In this document: positions 58,199 through 64,000 of the stretch, piece by piece
How the letters are laid out: every line of letters starts with the position of its first letter
Position numbering within the stretch: the first letter of the stretch is position 1
Made by a program: the position numbers and the translations under genes
Notes under the pieces: generated by a model
Databases searched by the model: none
What the model was told of the DNA's origin: nothing
What the model saw: the letters and a program-made list of their open reading frames with translations, nothing else
NCBI GenBank assembly: GCA_947302715.1
Contig: CAMYVY010000001.1
Coordinates: 143,251 to 207,250 of the forward strand
Direction of reading: 5' to 3'
DNA length: 64,000 nucleotides
Source: an uncultured Clostridia bacterium
Lineage (GTDB): Bacteria > Bacillota > Clostridia > Peptostreptococcales > Anaerovoracaceae

Positions 58199-60028
58199 TC
58201 AATTTTCCTCCGCTTTTTCTTTAGCAATTTCCCTTTGTAGCTCCATGCTGCGTCGCATCAGACCGTTCATTTCATCCGAATCGGCCTCACTTTCGCCCGC
58301 ATATCGCAATATATCGTTGATTCTTTCGACTTCCCTCTGAAGTCGGTTCAACCTATTCTTTTTTATCAGACCGCGGAAGATTTTCTCTTCGTCGTCCGAT
58401 ATGACAATGTTTTCGAGGATGTTGTAAATAGCCTTTCTGTCAAGGTCATCGGCCTGGTCAAGAACACGTCCCAGGTCCACGCTGCAATCCTCCTCCAAAT
58501 TGTCTTTGATAATCCCCAGAATCCTCCTTGATGTATCTGATTCCAAGAGTTCCGGGATTTCCTCCACTCTTGATATATACTCCTCATTTCGAAGAATCAA
58601 TCGCAGAACTTCGCCCTCAAGCTGTGATATTTCCTCAAATTCCGAAGTTTCGGAAGCATTTTCGCTTCCCGGTTGCCTTCGCGCTCCCTCGGAATCATCA
58701 GCGCCATTTGCCACTCTATCAGCCAATCTGTCCGCCATCCTATCCGACGTTCCATCGGGTTCCGTACTTGCCTCTTCCAACAAGACCGCCTTCGATAAAT
58801 CCAATTCTCTGGCCATCTTCGACGCGTATTCCTCACGTTCACCGGGCGTAAGCGCCCTAAGCACGCTCGCTATTCGCTTTATGGCCCTTATTCTGTCATA
58901 GTGGTCGTCAAGATTAAGGCCATCGATCGCATTTCTTATCTTGTAATCTCCGTAGTGCGCTGCATTTTCAACAAGTGCGAGAAACGCGTCCTTGCCGTTT
59001 GCCTTCACAAATTCGTCGGGGTCCTTGCCGTCGGTTACATGCATCACCCTTACATCAAGGCCTTCTTTACGAAGTATTTCCATTCCCCTAAGCGCCGCGG
59101 CATGTCCAGCGGAATCCGCATCATAGCAGAGAATTACCTTCTTAGCGTATCTTTTTATCATGCGGGCTTGTTGCTCGGTAAGCGCAGTACCAAGGGATGC
59201 AGCTACATTTTCAATTCCCGCCTGATAAAGTGCCACGACATCCATATATCCTTCAACAAGGATTATGTAGCCCAGCTTGCTCACCTGCGACCTTGATAGA
59301 TTCAGCCCATAAAGATTGTTTTTCTTTTGAAAAACCTTGCTTTCCTGAGAATTCAGGTATTTGGGGTTGTCGTCCTTGTTTATCGCGCGTCCCCCAAACC
59401 CTATCACCTTTCCTCTGGTATTTATTATGGGGAAAATAACTCTTCCCCTAAATTTGTCAAAGTATTTGGAGTTATCCTTTCCTCCGCGTGATATGAGGCC
59501 GAGCTCCATCATGTCGCTTTCCTCGTGGCCCTTTGATTTCAGGTAATCGTAGAGGCTGCTCCACTCTTCATCGGCGTAACCGATTCCGAATTTCTTTAGG
59601 TATTTGGGATTGATGTTTCGGCTCTTCATGTAAGAATAGCCTTTATTCGCTCTCTCGGTGAAGTTCGAATAGAAGTAATTGGCGGCATCCTTGTTTATTT
59701 GGTAATACTTATCAAGGTTCTCGCCTCGTCCCCTTGTCTCCTCAAGTTCAATGCTATATTCACGAGCAAGCCTCTCAACGGCCTCGTTAAACTCAAGATT
59801 GTAAAAGCGCTTTACGAACTCTATCACGTCGCCGGATGCCTGGCATCCAAAACAGTAGAACATCTGCCTCTGCTCGTTGACATTAAAAGACGGCGTTTTT
59901 TCATTATGAAACGGGCACACTGCCTTATAGCTGGAGCCCGCACGTTTCAATGGAATGGAACGCCCAATCACATCAACTATGTTTACTTGATCCTTTAAAT
60001 TTGAAATAGATCTTGTAGTGTACGCCAT
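58199..60028 (-). CDS. dnaG: DNA primase
   Basis: A 609-residue primase. The CHC2 zinc finger uses Cys38, His41, Cys59 and Cys62 (CPFH...CFGC), the RNA polymerase core follows, and the TOPRIM domain shows ILVEGYMDVVALYQAG and CYDADSAGHAA. The C-terminal helicase-binding domain begins after a variable Asp/Ala/Arg linker near residue 430 (repeated DRMADRLADRVANG). AAGGGG precedes the ATG. It heads the classic dnaG-rpoD macromolecular operon and makes RNA primers for replication. Confidence 0.97.
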   Translation of the reverse strand: MAYTTRSISNLKDQVNIVDVIGRSIPLKRAGSSYKAVCPFHNEKTPSFNVNEQRQMFYCFGCQASGDVIEFVKRFYNLEFNEAVERLAREYSIELEETRGRGENLDKYYQINKDAANYFYSNFTERANKGYSYMKSRNINPKYLKKFGIGYADEEWSSLYDYLKSKGHEESDMMELGLISRGGKDNSKYFDKFRGRVIFPIINTRGKVIGFGGRAINKDDNPKYLNSQESKVFQKKNNLYGLNLSRSQVSKLGYIILVEGYMDVVALYQAGIENVAASLGTALTEQQARMIKRYAKKVILCYDADSAGHAAALRGMEILRKEGLDVRVMHVTDGKDPDEFVKANGKDAFLALVENAAHYGDYKIRNAIDGLNLDDHYDRIRAIKRIASVLRALTPGEREEYASKMARELDLSKAVLLEEASTEPDGTSDRMADRLADRVANGADDSEGARRQPGSENASETSEFEEISQLEGEVLRLILRNEEYISRVEEIPELLESDTSRRILGIIKDNLEEDCSVDLGRVLDQADDLDRKAIYNILENIVISDDEEKIFRGLIKKNRLNRLQREVERINDILRYAGESEADSDEMNGLMRRSMELQREIAKEKAEEN

Positions 60029-60067
60029 AACCCCTTGAGTTCTTTACGCGTTTTGATTCAAAATAAA

Positions 60068-60103
60068 GACTCTTCTACTTTATTTATTCTGTGTAGAAGA
60101 GTC
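60068..60103. terminator. Terminator between dgt and dnaG
   Basis: An 11-bp perfect stem GACTCTTCTAC with its complement GTAGAAGAGTC, loop of 14 A/T-rich bases; T-rich on both sides (TTTATTTTG on the minus strand, a longer run on the plus strand). It would end the dgt transcript, about 95 bases past its stop. Nothing else was seen in 60029-60196. Confidence 0.75.
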
Positions 60104-60196
60104 ATTTCCTTTTTTTATTTTAATGAGGTTGGTCACCCGTATTTGCAAGGGATCACCGGCGGCCGTCTTGATTATAACTTGATTGTAAATGCAAAT

Positions 60197-61189
60197 CTAT
60201 ACGTTTAGGGCCTGGTACGTTGTGAGCGCGTATCGGTCCGTCATCCCCGCGATATAATCCTTTACTACGGTATTTACGTCGTCTCTCTCGAGTTGTTTTT
60301 GTTCATCGGAAGGAAGTTTATCGGGGTTATCAACATAATAGCCATAGAGACAGCGAATGACTTTATCAAGCATCTGAACGTCCTTTTCTTTCTTTACTTT
60401 TTCGTTCATGTAGACGTTCTTAAACATGTATTCACGTAGTTCAAGGAGCATCGCCCAGTGTTCCTCGTCCATTCGAACAAAATCCTTACCGTCGCTGGTT
60501 TCCACCACATTTTTTACCATGCTGTTTATGCGCTGACTGTGGCGTGCTCCGAAAAGCGCAATTGGGTCCTTTGGTAAATCGCATAGTTCAATCACTCCGC
60601 TTCTCAGCGCGTCGTCAATGTCGTGATTGATGTACGCAATTCTGTCCGCGAGCCTAACTATCTCACCCTCCAGGGTCCTCGGGAACCCAGTCCCAGAGTG
60701 ATTCAGAATCCCGTCTCTCACCTCGTAGGTCAGGTTCATGCCTTTTCGGTCGCTGCTGTCCTCCAGGACCTCAACAACTCGGAGGCTTTGCTCGTTATGG
60801 CGAAACCCGCCCGGGTGAATCTCGTTAAGAATCGCCTCTCCGCTATGTCCGAAAGGCGTGTGACCGAGGTCGTGACCAAGAGCAATCGCTTCCGTCAAAT
60901 CCTCGTTGAGATTGAGCGCGCGGCAGATGGTTCTCGATACCTGGCTTACCTCCAAGGTGTGCGTAAGTCTGGTTCTGTAATGGTCGCCCTCCGGCGAAAG
61001 AAACACCTGGGTTTTATGCATCAGGCGTCTAAATGACTTCGAGTGGATGATTCTGTCTCGATCCCTCTGAAAGTCCGTGCGGAATTCGCAAGGTTCTTCC
61101 GGAACTCTTCGCCCGATGCTTTTTGCTGAACGCGCAGCACCCGGTGCCAAGGATTCTTCTCTTTTTTCAATATCTTCTCTTAACAACAT
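60197..61189 (-). CDS. dgt: dGTP triphosphohydrolase (HD family)
   Basis: A 330-residue HD-domain dNTPase. The start LLREDIEKREESLAPGA, the block RDRDRIIHSKSFRRLMHKTQVF and TRLTHTLEVSQV with ALGHDLGHTPFGHSGE give the full metal set (H...HD...D). The C-terminal part matches the shorter Firmicutes-type dGTPase-like proteins often upstream of dnaG, as here. It hydrolyses dNTPs to nucleosides and triphosphate and shapes the dNTP pool. The upstream spacer is a 33-bp array; the RBS is TTAAGAG-like and weak. Confidence 0.94.
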   Translation of the reverse strand: MLLREDIEKREESLAPGAARSAKSIGRRVPEEPCEFRTDFQRDRDRIIHSKSFRRLMHKTQVFLSPEGDHYRTRLTHTLEVSQVSRTICRALNLNEDLTEAIALGHDLGHTPFGHSGEAILNEIHPGGFRHNEQSLRVVEVLEDSSDRKGMNLTYEVRDGILNHSGTGFPRTLEGEIVRLADRIAYINHDIDDALRSGVIELCDLPKDPIALFGARHSQRINSMVKNVVETSDGKDFVRMDEEHWAMLLELREYMFKNVYMNEKVKKEKDVQMLDKVIRCLYGYYVDNPDKLPSDEQKQLERDDVNTVVKDYIAGMTDRYALTTYQALNV

Positions 61190-61191
61190 GT

Positions 61192-61285
61192 TCTACTCGA
61201 TTTCTGTTCGAATTCAATCCGAATACTACTCGATTTCTGTTCGAATTCAATCCGAATCCTACTCGATTTTTGTTCGGGCACGGCC
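61192..61285. repeat. 33-bp tandem array upstream of dgt
   Basis: Two complete units and a partial one at 33-bp spacing: TACTCGATTTCTGTTCGAATTC then AATCCGAA (shown here in two pieces). Read on the minus strand, TTGAAT is followed 16 bases on by TAGTAT, so each unit resembles a weak promoter. The array runs right up to the dgt start codon. Confidence 0.85.
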
Positions 61286-61295
61286 CGCCAAAATC

Positions 61296-61739
61296 CTACA
61301 TTTTCCCCGTATGCCCGAATCCTCCGGCCCCACGTTCTGTCTCTGAAATATCGGACATGTCGTCTACCAATTCAATTTCTGCGCGTTCATATTTAGCGAT
61401 GACGACCTGCGCTATGCGCTCGCCGTCTTTGATGGCGTAGTCGTCCTTGCTCCAGTTGATAAGCGGCACGTTCCATTCGCCTCTGTAGTCGGAATCGACG
61501 GTACCGATTCCGTTCACGAGCCCGATGCCATGCTTTATCGCAAGGCCGGAGCGCGCCCTAATTTGCGCCTCATAACCGGGCGGCAGTTCGACGTAAAACC
61601 CCGTCGGTACGAGCGCCCTTTCTCCTGCTTTAAGAACAAAGTCGCCGTCGGGAAGATACGCCGGTAAATCAAATCCCGCCGATCCTTCCGTTGCGTATTC
61701 CGGAACTCTTCCGGATTTTGATACAATTTTTATTTTCAT
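61296..61739 (-). CDS. dut: dUTPase
   Basis: A 147-residue trimeric dUTP pyrophosphatase with all five motifs: [11 protein letters not shown] (1), [13 protein letters not shown] (2), [14 protein letters not shown] (3, catalytic Asp), [12 protein letters not shown] (4) and [11 protein letters not shown] (5, the flexible phosphate-binding arm). Normal length. It keeps uracil out of DNA and supplies dUMP. It is followed by dgt, so two nucleotide-pool enzymes are adjacent. No strong RBS is visible before ATG 61739. Confidence 0.96.
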   Translation of the reverse strand: MKIKIVSKSGRVPEYATEGSAGFDLPAYLPDGDFVLKAGERALVPTGFYVELPPGYEAQIRARSGLAIKHGIGLVNGIGTVDSDYRGEWNVPLINWSKDDYAIKDGERIAQVVIAKYERAEIELVDDMSDISETERGAGGFGHTGKM

Positions 61740-61772
61740 AAAACCAGTCCATCCAAAACTTATTCTGCGTTT

Positions 61773-61831
61773 AGCGGAAACCCGAGTCGATCGAAAACAG
61801 ATTTACCATTCAGCGGAAACTCGAGTCCGAC
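61773..61831. repeat. 39-bp duplication upstream of dut
   Basis: AGCGGAAACCCGAGTC at 61773 recurs as AGCGGAAACTCGAGTC 39 bp later, within the 100-base spacer before dut. Confidence 0.7.
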
Positions 61832-61839
61832 TCTTTTCA

Positions 61840-62838
61840 TTAATATGGAATATCGTCGAAGAAGCCGTCCTTGGGCTCTCCGCGGAATGTACGAATGATG
61901 AGCGGAACCGTATAAATCAGATTCTCCCTGAACGCCTCCACCGGCTGCGCTTCAATTCGCGATTTATTCCAATAGTACTCATCCTCATAGCCCTTTGCGA
62001 TTTCCCGATAAGAAAGACCTCTATCATAAAGCCCGAGAATAAAATCCTTCTCCGTATTGGCGCACTTGATGTAAAGGTCGAAGAAGTTCTTGGTTATGCT
62101 GTCGGGAACAAGGCCGTAGTGGCTGCAGATGATTACATCCGGATTATACGCCTTGCATTTTTCCGCAGAAACGATAGTGTCCTCAAAGCTTTTGAGGAAG
62201 GACGAATGAATGTGGTGCTCGTTTTCAAGTACCCCCATCGATTCCGATGTGAACATTATCTTCCCCGGGTTCATGAGGTATGTAAACGAGCAGTCGGTAT
62301 GTCCGGGTGTCCAGATGGCTGTAATATCGTATTTTCCGACGTTTATGTGGTCTCCGTCCTCGACAATCGTGTCGACTCTGAAGCCATCGACGACGATTTC
62401 CATGTCGTGCTTCTCCGGCGGGAGATATTTGTCCCTGGCGGCCTCGCCAAGTCTCTTCATAGTCGCCCTTGCTCCCTCGCTGGCAAAGACCTTGACGAGC
62501 TTACTGGCACCTATCACCTCAATATCCGGCCATTCGTCGATTATGTACGGAAGCGCGCCGATGTGGTCATAATGCGAATGCGAAAGAATTGCTTTGTCCA
62601 GCTTGCTGTGGCCGAGTTCGGCGAGCTTCTCTTTGATGTTTTTGATGACGCCTTCGTGGCTGCAAGCCATTCCGCAATCGTAGATTGCGACCACGTCGCC
62701 CCCATCGATCAAGATTGCCTCGCCGCCTCCGCCGGCCGTCACCCTATAAATGTCCTTCGGGAATTCGAATCTGTGAAGATGCTCCCCCGTCGAACCCAGT
62801 TCTTCTATATGTGTTTCCATTTCGATATTTGTTTCCAT
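61840..62838 (-). CDS. MBL-fold metallohydrolase
   Basis: A 332-residue metallo-beta-lactamase-fold protein. The metal motif HSHYDH is at residues 87-92, the next His is in WTPGHTDCSFTYL, and further ligands occur in the C-terminal half (SHYGLVP). It lacks a signal peptide. The family includes glyoxalase II, lactonases and RNA hydrolases; I cannot assign a substrate. The first ten residues repeat METNIE-METHIE, so translation could begin at 62838 or 62820; neither has a clear RBS. Nothing in its neighbours (dut, an unknown acidic protein) defines a pathway. Confidence 0.88.
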   Translation of the reverse strand: METNIEMETHIEELGSTGEHLHRFEFPKDIYRVTAGGGGEAILIDGGDVVAIYDCGMACSHEGVIKNIKEKLAELGHSKLDKAILSHSHYDHIGALPYIIDEWPDIEVIGASKLVKVFASEGARATMKRLGEAARDKYLPPEKHDMEIVVDGFRVDTIVEDGDHINVGKYDITAIWTPGHTDCSFTYLMNPGKIMFTSESMGVLENEHHIHSSFLKSFEDTIVSAEKCKAYNPDVIICSHYGLVPDSITKNFFDLYIKCANTEKDFILGLYDRGLSYREIAKGYEDEYYWNKSRIEAQPVEAFRENLIYTVPLIIRTFRGEPKDGFFDDIPY

Positions 62839-62894
62839 TGGTATTTAGTATTCGTTTTTATTTATCATTCGATTTTGTATTTGGTTCAATTATT

Positions 62895-63012
62895 CGTAAT
62901 TCAATACTCGTTAAATGATTCGATTCAACTATTCATTGTTCAATACTCGTTAAATGATTCGATTCAACTATTCATTGTTCAATATTCGTTAAATGATTCG
63001 ATTCAACTATTC
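62895..63012. repeat. 39-bp tandem array upstream of the MBL gene
   Basis: Three units at 39-bp spacing start CAATACTCG (62902), CAATACTCG (62941) and CAATATTCG (62980), each continuing TTAAATGATTCGATTCAA and CTATTC. Shorter variants lie to the left. The array overlaps the stop of the next gene at 63007. Confidence 0.88.
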
Positions 63013-63744
63013 TTCGTTGTAGAGGTCGCCCAGGCCTACTATATACTCCTCGACGGCGAAATCCTTGGCGCCCTCCAAGTCAAAATCGAGCTCCAAGTTG
63101 TCCATAATCGCAAGTCGGTTTTCACTTATCGCGTCCCGAAGCGTCCTTATTTCAGTCGTTCCGCTCGCTCGATCCATAACCTCGCAGTTTTCCGTTAGTG
63201 AATAATATCTGTGGAAATCATCAAGCTGTTCCGCGAGCTTAACAACAAGATCCTCAGCTTCCCTCTCATCAATGTTCCCTGAAGCGACACCATAGCCATC
63301 GCCAGAACCGTTTCCATAGTCGTCCTCGCCGACGTCATCAGAATTAAAACCGGAACCGTCCGCATAGTCAGCCACGCTGCCGTCCGCAGGATCAAAACCG
63401 GAACCGTCATCAGAATCAAAACCTGAACCGTCATCAGAATTGGGCGCGGTCCCGTTGCCCTTCGCTCTATGAGCAGCTTCTGCTATTGATACGAGATTTC
63501 TCTTGACCGCCTCGAAAATATTATAGATATCGACGTCGTTTCCCGGCATCCGCTCCATGATGTCGTAAAAATAGCTCTCTGCAATCTCCGCAAACGTAGC
63601 GAGGTCCGCCTCCATCAAAATCTCCGCAATAGGCTCCGGGCCTATCTCTCGGTCCGCCTCCAGAAGCTCCGCGATATTTTCATAATATGTGAATTCCGAG
63701 CCATGCTCTATATCGAGCAGTTCCAACAATTCTTCCTTGGTCAT
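63007..63744 (-). CDS. Unknown acidic protein with a repeated Asp/Gly linker
   Basis: A 245-residue soluble protein that I do not recognise. Residues 1-100 are predicted helical (MTKEELLELLDIEHGSEFTY, then YENIAELLEAD and IVEAVKRNL-like stretches). Residues 100-155 are a linker built from repeated DDGSGFDS-like units (GSGFDSDDGSGFDPADGS). Residues 160-245 are helical again. No signal peptide or membrane span. The ATG has a good AGGAGCG RBS. The linker repeat is encoded by repeated DNA and may vary in length between strains. Confidence 0.8.
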   Translation of the reverse strand: MTKEELLELLDIEHGSEFTYYENIAELLEADREIGPEPIAEILMEADLATFAEIAESYFYDIMERMPGNDVDIYNIFEAVKRNLVSIAEAAHRAKGNGTAPNSDDGSGFDSDDGSGFDPADGSVADYADGSGFNSDDVGEDDYGNGSGDGYGVASGNIDEREAEDLVVKLAEQLDDFHRYYSLTENCEVMDRASGTTEIRTLRDAISENRLAIMDNLELDFDLEGAKDFAVEEYIVGLGDLYNEE

Positions 63745-63769
63745 TCTTCGCTCCTAAAATATAGTATCT

Positions 63770-64000
63770 TATATTATTGCCCGTTTGTATAGTTTCTAAA
63801 ACACTATCCTTTTGTTATAGTTCCCCAAACATTGATCATTTGCATAATTCCCAAAACATTGTTAATTTGCATAATTCACGAACCATTGTCCATTTGTATA
63901 GTTCCCGAATCATTGTCCATTTGTATAATTCCCGAACCATTGTCAATTTGTATAATTCCCGAACCATTGTCAATTTGTATAATTCCCGAACCATTGTCAA
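63770..64000. repeat. 27-bp tandem array at the right edge
   Basis: At least eight units at 27-bp spacing; the last four share TTCCCGAACCATTGTCAA and TTTGTATAA nearly perfectly, while units nearer the gene are progressively degraded (TTCTAAAAC, TTCCCCAAAC, TTCCCAAAAC). On the minus strand each good unit contains TTGACA and, 13 bases on, TATACA. The array continues past the window edge. Confidence 0.9.

Noticed and set aside
57426..58340. 304-codon plus-strand frame with [10 protein letters not shown] repeats resembling a membrane protein
   Set aside because: Exact antisense of the [12 protein letters not shown] repeats in rpoD, and it runs on into dnaG.
62119..63198. 359-codon plus-strand frame
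   Set aside because: Antisense of the MBL hydrolase joined through the 39-bp array to the antisense of the next gene; no RBS and no family signature.
63770..64000. CRISPR array
   Set aside because: 27-bp units directly abut each other with no unique spacers.

Overview
The window looks like a chromosomal segment of a low-to-mid GC anaerobic Firmicute of class Clostridia. Supporting features are the recA, rpoD-dnaG-trmK and rplU-rpmA-obgE arrangements, a 2-hydroxyacyl-CoA dehydratase activase, strong AGGAGG-type ribosome binding sites and sigma-A promoters. I cannot name the genus from sequence alone. Every protein gene I accept is on the minus strand except one small broken peptide gene near 47.5 kb. 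The many long plus-strand frames are shadows of real genes.

Layout from left to right: a putative metal-sensitive lipoprotein and a zinc-type ABC uptake operon (znuA-C-B); an operon psuG-psuK-tldD-pmbA for pseudouridine breakdown plus the TldD/PmbA protease pair; a 225-bp foldback element; iscS-iscU; a DUF896 protein; obgE followed by a micro-ORF, an HD-radical SAM fusion, its TIGR03936 partner and comEA; rplU-rpmA with an L21 leader; LexA-controlled recA; cinA, pgsA and yebC separated by repeat-filled spacers.

A single gene of about 21.9 kb (24062-45904) encodes a wall-anchored adhesin or stalk of about 7,280 residues. It is made of about 44 Cna-B/SpaA/pilin-type isopeptide domains and eight Listeria-Bacteroides repeats, and ends in VPKTG. 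A decayed MNT-HEPN toxin-antitoxin pair lies directly upstream on the same strand. Then come a tRNA-Pro(GGG), a small frameshifted hydrophobic peptide gene, a 1,468-residue activase/dehydratase protein, a MATE exporter, RNase P RNA, ridA, a Nif3 protein, trmK, rpoD (with a histone H1-like N-terminal tail), dnaG, dgt, dut, an MBL-fold hydrolase and an unknown acidic protein.

The most unusual feature is how many short tandem arrays there are (unit 27-39 bp, or about 94 bp built from three motifs). They occupy most spacers from 16.9 kb to the right edge, usually just upstream of a start codon, and several genes (cinA, rpoD, znuC, the last gene) carry in-frame repeats of similar scale. Other candidates are an unidentified structured RNA before pgsA, a possible pseudoknot leader at 47.45 kb, a REP-like GGACGGTTCC palindrome family, and loss of both Prp and the L27 leader peptide. 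All positions and motifs were read by eye; no database search or folding program was run.
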